Made by a program: the position numbers and the translations under genes | Part shown: piece by piece, positions 21,175 through 27,666 of the stretch | How the letters are laid out: each line of letters starts with the position of its first letter | Numbering within the stretch: the first letter of the stretch is position 1 | Notes under the pieces: generated by a model | Database searches by the model: none | What the model was told of the DNA's origin: nothing | What the model saw: the letters and a program-made list of their open reading frames with translations, nothing else | NCBI GenBank assembly: GCA_964640225.1 | Contig: CAZXFI010000011.1 | Location: 1-27,666 of the forward strand | Direction of reading: 5' to 3' | Source of the DNA: JAGLWW01 sp964640225 | GTDB taxonomy: Archaea > Aenigmatarchaeota > Aenigmatarchaeia > PWEA01 > JAGHBM01 | Length of the DNA stretch: 27,666 bases

Positions 21175-24100
21175 CTAAATTTCATCCAGGTCCTTCTTGA
21201 TGTCCTTGTTCATTTTCTCCAGATTTTTTTCCTTTTCATGAAGCTTGAATATCTCATGCCTTTTCAGGTAGGCCACTATTACTACAAAAACTGCTGCCAA
21301 AGTCAGCAATATTACCGACCAGTCCACTCCTTTCTGGGGTTCCCTGCTCACGCTGAAGTCCCTTTCGGATTTTGCAGGCTCTTTCTGGCCCTGGTACTCC
21401 AGATCCACCGTCAGCGTGTAATCGTCGTCCCCGAACCGCGAAACGTCAAAGCTCTTGAGGTATTCCACCTGCGTCTCCACCGGAACTATTTCAGTTTCCT
21501 CATAAACCACGTTTCCCGCACTGTCCCTTATTGTGTAATAAACGGTGGCGTTGACCAGGCCGGGCTCGCCGAAGTTTATCAGGGTTACCTTTGCCACCAG
21601 CTCGTTTTCCGTGACCTGCTCCGTGGCAATTTCCGCGTTGATATCAAACAGGGCCTTTGGTTCTTCCTCTTCCGTCTCCCCTTCTTCTTCCTCTTCCTCA
21701 ACGGTAGTGGTTGTTGTGGTACTGGTTGTGGCGGCGCCTCCGCCCCCTCCTCCACCGCCGCCACCGCTCGTGGTTGTGGTGGTAGTGGTGGTGTAGGTGA
21801 AGTAAACGGTTGAGTTGGAGCCCATGTTTCCCGCGGAATCGTTGCAGTACACGTACAGGCGGTGGGTGCCCGCAGGGCAGCTTATTGAAGACCACCAGGC
21901 GGTTCCGGAACCTGAAGCCGAGCTGTTGGCCGTGCCGTTGATGTTCCAGCCGCACCAGCTTGCGTTTTCGCTTACCGTGACATTGAGGCTTATGGGAATC
22001 GTGCTGTAAGATGTGTTGGCCGGGCTGGTTACGGTTATCGTGGGAAGCGTGCCGTCAGTCGTAACAAAGCTGTAGGCTTGCGAGGTGTTCCAGTTGTCCC
22101 CCGTGTCGTTGGCGTAAACCTTCCACTGGATTGTTGTTCCAACAGTGGAGTTCACCGTTTTGGTCACGTTGGACCAGTTGCCTGTGCCTGTCATTGCGGT
22201 CCAGGTGTCGTTGGTCCAGGTGCTCCGGGAAGAGGATACGTTCCAGAATATTCCCTCCTCGTACATCTCGCTTCCCTCTGACCTTAGCCTACTCCAGCCG
22301 CTTCCGTTGTAGCAGTCCCATGCACCGCCGGGCTCGTTTGAGTAAATCCTGAACTGCAGCGTGCTCTGGCTCCAGCAGGCCGAGGGTATGGTAAGGTTTG
22401 CGGTTCCGGTGTTGTCCTTTACCTTCCACAGGCTGCTGCCAACCGCGCCGGAAGGCTTCGTGTAGTTCACGTAAACGAAGGTGTTGTTGTTGGTTCCTTC
22501 CCCGTAGCTGCTCCAGTTCCCGTCATAAACCTTTGAATAGGATTGCCCCAGTTTCCAGGCCGCGCTGGCATTGTAGCCTGTGGAATTGGCATCCTCCTGG
22601 TAGCTCATGGTGTAAGTGGTCTCTGTGCAGTTGGAGCCGTTGCAGAAACTGAATACGTATCCGCTTAATCCTGCATCGTCAGTCCACCTCAGCCTGAACT
22701 CTACGGGCTGTCCCGCGTAGGTGGAGTTGGTTGAGTTGTCCCAGTACCTGGGCTTTCCGTAATACGTAAAGTACACGGAACTGTTCACCGCGGAGTTTCC
22801 TGCGGAATCGTTGCAGTAAACGTAGAGACGGTGGGTTGCCTCGGATGCCGAGGATATGGAGGACCACCATGCTGTTCCGGAGCCTGACATGCTGTTATTG
22901 GAAGAGCCGTCCAGGTTCCAGCCGCACCAGCTTGCCGCCTCATTCGTGGTTATGTTCAGGTCCAGAGGCAGCGAGGTGTAGGTGGTGTTCGCGGGACTTG
23001 TTATTGAGATGGCCGGCGAGGTCGCATCATAGGTGAAGTAGACCGTGTCGGTTCCAGACCTGCCGGACCAGTCATAACAGGTCACCTTCAGGTGGTGTGT
23101 AGATTCCGAAAGCGCGGAAGTGTTGGTGAAATTGAAAGGCGAGGTAGTGTCGGCGGAGCCGTAGGAAGTGTGGTTCGTGGTGCAGTTCTTCAGCCAGGTT
23201 TCCGTTGCCGTGCCGCTTATCACGGGCGCGGAGCTGTGGTAGGAAGCATCGGACGGGGAGTCTATGGACACCGCAGGGCTTGTCAGGTCTGTCGTAAGCG
23301 TGTAGTTGGAGCCGTACCAGTCCGTGTTTCCGGAAGTGTCGTTGCACAGGTAGTTCCATATATAGACTCCTTCCGCTAGTGTAAGCTGTGTTCCGTTCTC
23401 GGTGTTGTTGGTCATTCTCACGGAGGTGTTGGCCTGCCATGTTCCCGTGGAGTTTATGTAAAGCGTGCACGAGTCCACGCCCGTCTCGTCGTAGGCCGTC
23501 ACGTTGAACCACGTTGAAGCCGTGGATGAATTGGCGTGGTCTCCGGGGTAGTTCAAAGCCAAAACCACAGGATTCGTGCCGTCTGTAGTCACGAAACTGT
23601 AGGTCTCAGAGGTGTTCCAGTTGTCCCCCGTGTCGTTGGCGTAAACCTTCCACTGGATTGTTGTTCCAACAGTGGAGTTCACCGTTTTGGTCACGTTGGA
23701 CCAATCTGCGGTTCCTCCTGGAGAGAAGGCTGTCCAGGTGTCGTTGCTGAACCCGGAGCCGTTATCAAAGCTGAACACGTAGCCGCTCAGTCCCACGTTG
23801 TCAGTCCACCTCAGCCTGAACTCTGCCGGTTGACCCGCGTAAGTGGAGTTGGTTGAGTTGGAATAATACTTGGGCCCGCTGGGGTCGTAGGTGAAGTAAA
23901 GCGAACCGGAGCCCATGTTGCCGTGGGAATCGTTGCAGTACACGTAAAGCCTGTGGGTTGCCTCGGATGCCGAGGATATTGAGGACCACCATGCTGTTCC
24001 GGAGCCTGAAAGGCTCGTGTTGGACCCGCTATCCAGGTTCCAGCCGCACCAGCTTGCGTTTTCGCTCGTGGTTACGTTCAGGTCCAGGGGCAGCGAGGTG

Positions 24101-26244
24101 TAGGTTGTGTTCTCCGGGCTGGATATGGTTATCACGGGCCCGGTGGTGTCAATTATAAGCGTCCTGTTGGAACTGCCCATGAAGTCTTCCACGCCGTTGT
24201 AGCATCCTATGTTCCATATTATAGTGCCGTCGGAAAACGTCTGGGTTATGGAATTCACGGAACTGTTTGTCACGGCAGTTGAATTGGACTTGTTAAGGGC
24301 CCAGGAACCCGTGCTGTTCGTGTAAAGGGAGCAGTTGTAAATCTGCGTGTTCAGGGCCACAGGTGTGTAGCCAAAAGATATGGAAGCCGAGGTATTGGTG
24401 GAGCTGTCTGAGGGGTAATTCAGGGACACCTGTATCTGCGGCGCGTTTTCCAGGGAGCCCAGGCTCGCTGTGGGCTCGGAGCTTGTCCACTTCCTTACGG
24501 TAAATCTGTCCCAGTAGCCGTCCGAGGTTCCGCTTGCCCCTCCTCCCCATGAGTCACCGAATGCCATGTCCGTCATGCCGTTCACGGATTTGGAGGTGGT
24601 TTCCCAGGTTCCTGTAGTCTCGTTTTTTATGAAGCCGTAAGCCGTGGTGCCGTTGAACACGAACTTCATGAAAAGCCATTCGTCCAATGTTAGCGGTATT
24701 ATGGGGTCGTCGCTAAAATCCAGCACGTGGGTAAGGCTTGTCTGGTAGATTTCCCTGAAGTCAGCCCCTGTTCCCTGGGTGGTGTTGCTGGCGTAAAAGA
24801 CCTGAATTTTCGGGCTCAGGGAAGTGGTTCTCTTGTAAGAAACCTCAAGTACGGCGTTGTTGAAAGAAAGCCCGGATTTCGTGAGCCTTACATATCTGGC
24901 CTCGGAGCAGGCCAGGTGGAAGCTCTGCGAGCCTGCGTAAGCCTCGTCCGTGGAGGCCTCCAGGGTGGCCGAGCCGCAGTTGCTGTCCAGGGTCCATTTT
25001 TCCGAGTAGTTGTAATTGTCGCCCTCAAAGTCGTCAAAGAAGTAAAAGGTTGAGTCCCCGTCGCTCTTTGTGCTTACGGGAGTATTGTTTCCGTAGTAAA
25101 GCGCGTAGGTGGTTGTGGAGGAATTGTCCCCGCGGAACCATACCTTTCCGTAGGTGGAGTTGAATTTCTCCACCCAGAGGGGAACCTCGCTCCCGCCGTT
25201 GGAGCAGTGGGAGTTGACTATCCTAACGTCAGAGCCGTCCGTGTTCATGTTGGTCGGGTCGGTTATCTCCAGCAAATACTGGTAGTCGTTGACGGCGGAG
25301 GAAACCGTTATGTTCTTGCAGTACTGGAAAGAGGAGTTCCACCAGTAGCTGTAGGTGAAATAGATGCTTGAATTAGAGCCCATGTTTCCCGCGGAATCGT
25401 TGCAGTACACGTAAAGCCTGTGCGTGCCCTGGGTTATGGTGCTTACGGAGCCGGTCCATGAGGTGCCCGAGCCGGACATCGTGGTGTTTGACCCGCCGTC
25501 CAGGTTCCAGGCGCACCACTCAGCGGACTCGTTGGTTGTCACGTTTACTGTTATGGGAAGGGAGCCGTAAGTGGTGTTCGTGGGGGCGTTCACGTTTACA
25601 TTGGGAGCCGTGCCGTCGGAACTTATGGTGAAGGAGGCAGAGTCGCCGCTCTTGCTCCTGTATATCCGGGAGTTGTCCCCGTTCTGCGCGAAAGCCTCAA
25701 GGTAGGCAGTGTAGCTGCCCGCGGACGCGCCGGAGGTTATGTTCCACGTCACTGTGTAAAGCAGCTCCGAGTTTCCGCCGGCCCAGCTGTATCCGCTTCC
25801 GGAGGCATAGCCGTAGCCCGAGCCGAAGGTCTGGTTACCCGTGGCGTAGTCTCCAGAGGAGGGGCTTCTCCCGTAGCCGTAGCCGAACATTCCGTCTCCC
25901 TGTGCGTAAGAATCGTAAGTGGAGTTCCTTGTTATGGTAAGATTCGTGCAGCCGGAAACCGCGGTGCCATCTGGGTAAAAAATGCAGGTCCTGTTTACCG
26001 GGCCCTCTATGTAAAGGGTGATGTTCTGTACGGGAACACTCTCGCTTTCCTCAATGTCAACCCCCAGGGTGAAAACGATTTCCTGGTGATTCGGGTTGTA
26101 AACGGTCTTGTCCGTCTGCACGTAGAGAACTATAGCCTTGGTCGGCCCGGAAAGGATAAGTATTGTTACCACAAAAACAGTGATAAGAGTTGAAAAAAGT
26201 TTGTTCTTGTGCGGACTAACCAAATTAGCCATGCCCTTTAGCAA
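21175..26244 (-). CDS. Giant repeat-containing surface protein with DUF2341 domain and C-terminal membrane anchor
   Basis: The start is taken as TTG at 26244, five nt after GGAGGGG (alternatives: ATG 26232; TTG 26271, which overlaps the upstream small ORF). About 1,689 residues. The N-terminus has a signal-peptide-like hydrophobic run (LFSTLITVFVVTILILSG). Four to five Ig-like repeats follow, with motifs NTTYxSLPLDLNVTT, ASWCGWNLD, GSGTAWWSSI and HRLYVYCNDSAGNMG. A DUF2341-type domain (WWNSSFQYCKNITVSS onward) lies at about 300-400. Near 1481-1530 there is a Thr/Gly/Thr/Glu low-complexity linker, then a globular part, a membrane helix (about 1641-1660) and a charged cytoplasmic tail. Very many NxS/T sites suggest N-glycosylation. 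Probably a cell-surface or S-layer-associated adhesin. Confidence 0.85.
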   Translation of the reverse strand: MLKGMANLVSPHKNKLFSTLITVFVVTILILSGPTKAIVLYVQTDKTVYNPNHQEIVFTLGVDIEESESVPVQNITLYIEGPVNRTCIFYPDGTAVSGCTNLTITRNSTYDSYAQGDGMFGYGYGRSPSSGDYATGNQTFGSGYGYASGSGYSWAGGNSELLYTVTWNITSGASAGSYTAYLEAFAQNGDNSRIYRSKSGDSASFTISSDGTAPNVNVNAPTNTTYGSLPITVNVTTNESAEWCAWNLDGGSNTTMSGSGTSWTGSVSTITQGTHRLYVYCNDSAGNMGSNSSIYFTYSYWWNSSFQYCKNITVSSAVNDYQYLLEITDPTNMNTDGSDVRIVNSHCSNGGSEVPLWVEKFNSTYGKVWFRGDNSSTTTYALYYGNNTPVSTKSDGDSTFYFFDDFEGDNYNYSEKWTLDSNCGSATLEASTDEAYAGSQSFHLACSEARYVRLTKSGLSFNNAVLEVSYKRTTSLSPKIQVFYASNTTQGTGADFREIYQTSLTHVLDFSDDPIIPLTLDEWLFMKFVFNGTTAYGFIKNETTGTWETTSKSVNGMTDMAFGDSWGGGASGTSDGYWDRFTVRKWTSSEPTASLGSLENAPQIQVSLNYPSDSSTNTSASISFGYTPVALNTQIYNCSLYTNSTGSWALNKSNSTAVTNSSVNSITQTFSDGTIIWNIGCYNGVEDFMGSSNRTLIIDTTGPVITISSPENTTYTSLPLDLNVTTSENASWCGWNLDSGSNTSLSGSGTAWWSSISSASEATHRLYVYCNDSHGNMGSGSLYFTYDPSGPKYYSNSTNSTYAGQPAEFRLRWTDNVGLSGYVFSFDNGSGFSNDTWTAFSPGGTADWSNVTKTVNSTVGTTIQWKVYANDTGDNWNTSETYSFVTTDGTNPVVLALNYPGDHANSSTASTWFNVTAYDETGVDSCTLYINSTGTWQANTSVRMTNNTENGTQLTLAEGVYIWNYLCNDTSGNTDWYGSNYTLTTDLTSPAVSIDSPSDASYHSSAPVISGTATETWLKNCTTNHTSYGSADTTSPFNFTNTSALSESTHHLKVTCYDWSGRSGTDTVYFTYDATSPAISITSPANTTYTSLPLDLNITTNEAASWCGWNLDGSSNNSMSGSGTAWWSSISSASEATHRLYVYCNDSAGNSAVNSSVYFTYYGKPRYWDNSTNSTYAGQPVEFRLRWTDDAGLSGYVFSFCNGSNCTETTYTMSYQEDANSTGYNASAAWKLGQSYSKVYDGNWSSYGEGTNNNTFVYVNYTKPSGAVGSSLWKVKDNTGTANLTIPSACWSQSTLQFRIYSNEPGGAWDCYNGSGWSRLRSEGSEMYEEGIFWNVSSSRSTWTNDTWTAMTGTGNWSNVTKTVNSTVGTTIQWKVYANDTGDNWNTSQAYSFVTTDGTLPTITVTSPANTSYSTIPISLNVTVSENASWCGWNINGTANSSASGSGTAWWSSISCPAGTHRLYVYCNDSAGNMGSNSTVYFTYTTTTTTTTSGGGGGGGGGGAATTSTTTTTTVEEEEEEGETEEEEPKALFDINAEIATEQVTENELVAKVTLINFGEPGLVNATVYYTIRDSAGNVVYEETEIVPVETQVEYLKSFDVSRFGDDDYTLTVDLEYQGQKEPAKSERDFSVSREPQKGVDWSVILLTLAAVFVVIVAYLKRHEIFKLHEKEKNLEKMNKDIKKDLDEI
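22082..22176. repeat. 95-nt repeat, copy 1 (identical to 23609-23703)
   Basis: This block is identical base for base to 23609-23703. It encodes the domain segment containing VNSTVGTTIQWKVYANDTGD inside the surface protein. Silent sites are also conserved, which points to recent duplication or gene conversion. Confidence 0.9.
23609..23703. repeat. 95-nt repeat, copy 2 (identical to 22082-22176)
   Basis: This is the second exact copy in the surface protein gene. Further, less perfect repeats encode YVYCNDS (near 21845, 22813, 23935 and 25395) and the ASWCGWNLD unit. Confidence 0.9.
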
Positions 26245-26267
26245 AACATCCCCTCCAAAAAATCTCC

Positions 26268-26378
26268 TCAATCCAGATAACCGAGCGCCACCAGCCTTTG
26301 CCTGATTATTCTCTCCTCTCTCTGCGAGAAATTTTCATAAGAAACTTCTGGGCCAATTTCTGTTGAATTTTTACTCAT
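26268..26378 (-). CDS. Possible 36-residue small protein upstream of the surface protein
   Basis: ATG 26378 to TGA 26268 encodes 36 residues starting MSKNSTEIGPEVSYENFSQR and ending REERIIRQRLVALGYLD. The C-terminal half looks like a charged amphipathic helix. An AT-rich TATA-like tract (AAAATATAAAAAAC) lies upstream on the same strand, and the stop is followed closely by the surface protein start, so it may be the first gene of that transcript. No homologue is known to me. Confidence 0.4.
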   Translation of the reverse strand: MSKNSTEIGPEVSYENFSQREERIIRQRLVALGYLD

Positions 26379-26476
26379 TTCCGAACTACCCGATTTATTA
26401 TTTTAATCTGGTGTTTTTTATATTTTCAAATAGTATTAATATTTATTAATACAATTTTAATAAAAGTAGTGAGAGC

Positions 26477-26487
26477 TTATATAAAAG
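26477..26487 (+). promoter_or_regulatory. TATA box of the rightmost gene
   Basis: TTATATAAAAG with preceding purines (GAGAGC) is an excellent archaeal TATA/BRE arrangement. It places the transcript start roughly 5-10 nt before the GTG at 26513. The 26379-26476 interval is otherwise AT-rich spacer between divergent promoters. Confidence 0.6.
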
Positions 26488-26512
26488 CTTTTCGTTTAAA
26501 CGGTGGTTCGGT

Positions 26513-27666
26513 GTGAAGTTTGGGAAATTGATTTTATTTTTGACAGTCGCTTTTTTATTTTTAGTACCGCAGGCCCGCGCCTCTTATGGAGTGGTTCTGG
26601 ATACGGACATGGACCAGAATCTTGACGTGAAGATTCCTTCTTTCGGAGAACTGGTTGAAGGTAACCGTCCAGTGCCCGCTTTCCTGTCGATAGACAGAAT
26701 AAGCACAGAGGAGGGTGATGAAATAAATTACGTTTTCGTGTGCGTCAACGAGGGCAACCAAAGCGGAAACAACGAATGCGCTTTCCGGGCAGGAGACCGG
26801 GAAACTGTTTGCCAAGGGAATGTAGGCGAGCCCGGCGGCGCGGCGGTATGTAGGGGCTCTTTCAGCTCGGGCACCGAAGTAAGCCCCTACGCTTCCAACG
26901 GGACTGAAAACACGCTATTTTTTAAAATTCCCGAGGAAGGTCTGGAAAGGGGCTTGGTGGTGATTTTCAACGGGCCCGGTATGGAGCAAAAGAATGGTGA
27001 AATCCCTATTTACCACCCCCTAGCGAACCAACCCGCTACAAGGGATTACGGGGAATACACGTGGGTCCTGAAAGGGCTTGACTTAAAAGACCAGCAGGGC
27101 AACAGAATAGACACGTATCCCGTCAACACAAAGTCTTTTCTTCCGGGAGAAAAAATAATGGTGTGGAAGTACGAGGCGGAATCCGGGGGATTTGATCTAT
27201 CGGAAAACGGTGTTTCAAATCCCGGGTTTGAGGAGGGTCTGGGAGGCTGGACTCTGAAAAACGGAAACTGGACGCTCTCAGACATAAGCCACTCCGGCAA
27301 CCAAAGCATTTACATAAAGAGCGTTGACAATCACAAGGAGCTTTACGCTTACCAGAAAATAAGCGTCAACCCCAACACCGTGATAAATGTATCGGGCTGG
27401 GTGAAAACGAGAAACGTGGAAAAACGCAGCGACGGCAACGGGGTTTACCTCAGGGCAAAGCTTGTCCAGCCCAACGGGAACATAAACGAGTACACTGCCG
27501 AACTGGACGGAACCAGGGACTGGAAAGAATACAATCTTACTGTAAACACGAGGGCCGCCGTGGAGCTTATTCTTCATCTCTATCATCACAGATCCACGGG
27601 AGAAGCGTGGTTTGATGACCTGAAAGTCAGGGAAGTTTCCAACGTTTCCGGGGGAGAGATTATAGA
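26513..27666 (+). CDS. Secreted protein with carbohydrate-binding-like domain (3' end outside window)
   Basis: From GTG 26513 the plus frame stays open to the window end, about 384 residues. The N-terminus is a clear signal peptide (KLILFLTVAFLFLVPQARAS). A beta-rich region follows, with Cys residues (FVCVNEG, NECAF, VCQG, VCRG). At about 235-380 there is a jelly-roll pattern NPGFEEGLGGWTLKNGNW, SGNQSIYIKS, YQKISVNPNTVINVSGWVKT and WFDDLKVREV, as in CBM_4_9-like carbohydrate-binding modules. It is divergent from the giant surface protein gene and is probably another cell-surface component. The rest of the gene is not visible. Confidence 0.7.
   Translation, partial: MKFGKLILFLTVAFLFLVPQARASYGVVLDTDMDQNLDVKIPSFGELVEGNRPVPAFLSIDRISTEEGDEINYVFVCVNEGNQSGNNECAFRAGDRETVCQGNVGEPGGAAVCRGSFSSGTEVSPYASNGTENTLFFKIPEEGLERGLVVIFNGPGMEQKNGEIPIYHPLANQPATRDYGEYTWVLKGLDLKDQQGNRIDTYPVNTKSFLPGEKIMVWKYEAESGGFDLSENGVSNPGFEEGLGGWTLKNGNWTLSDISHSGNQSIYIKSVDNHKELYAYQKISVNPNTVINVSGWVKTRNVEKRSDGNGVYLRAKLVQPNGNINEYTAELDGTRDWKEYNLTVNTRAAVELILHLYHHRSTGEAWFDDLKVREVSNVSGGEII

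Noticed and set aside
21238..23856. Several plus-strand ORFs opposite the giant surface protein
   Set aside because: They are low-complexity shadows produced by the Thr/Gly-rich and repeated coding sequence.
1..27666. CRISPR array or defence cluster
   Set aside because: No regularly spaced direct repeats and no cas-type genes. The repeats found are coding repeats, intron hairpins or promoter boxes.

Overview
The window is archaeal. It encodes an Orc1/Cdc6 initiator with a winged-helix tail, a FEN1 flap endonuclease ending in a PIP-box-like tail, a geranylgeranyl-reductase-type flavoprotein, a Tes-like radical SAM enzyme (GDGT tetraether-lipid class), TATA-type promoters often about 25 nt from the start codon, and tRNA genes with bulge-helix-bulge introns. 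I cannot fix the phylum. The intron-rich tRNAs and the Thr/Gly/Glu-linker surface protein would suit a DPANN-like or other deep lineage, but this is a guess. By eye the backbone is moderately GC-rich and carries two clearly AT-rich islands, about 1060-5690 and 7095-9960.

Left part (1-9.9 kb): a truncated GGR-family gene, then an AT-rich island. The island holds a small membrane protein, a LamG protein with a PGF-CTERM-like anchor joined out of frame to a possible tubulin/FtsZ-like fragment, a hypothetical gene broken by an assembly gap (10 N), and a gene whose base composition changes halfway. Cdc6/Orc1 (5994-7094) follows. The second AT-rich island carries an FrhB-like iron-sulfur flavoprotein overlapping a radical SAM/SPASM protein, and an HNH nuclease.

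Middle part (9.9-16.2 kb): a beta-class DNA methyltransferase, small membrane and zinc-ribbon proteins, and a tyrosine integrase that starts 81 bp past the 3' end of a tRNA gene. Integrase, Cdc6, methyltransferase, HNH and small accessory genes together look like an integrated plasmid- or virus-like element anchored at tRNA-Gly. The second boundary was not found. Next come tRNA-Gly(UCC), a HIT protein, an adenosine-specific kinase family protein and tRNA-Trp(CCA). The most striking content of the window is that tRNA-Gly reads as a four-exon gene with three introns, one exon being only 8 nt. tRNA-Trp has two introns. Both genes have an intron in the T-loop (position 59/60), and these two T-loop introns share a 43-nt identical block.

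Right part (16.2-27.7 kb): a winged-helix regulator diverges from the Tes-like gene across an AT-rich palindromic promoter region. After these come a hypothetical protein, FEN1, a convergent coiled-coil protein, a very large repeat-rich surface protein preceded by a 36-codon ORF, and the start of a second secreted protein running off the window.
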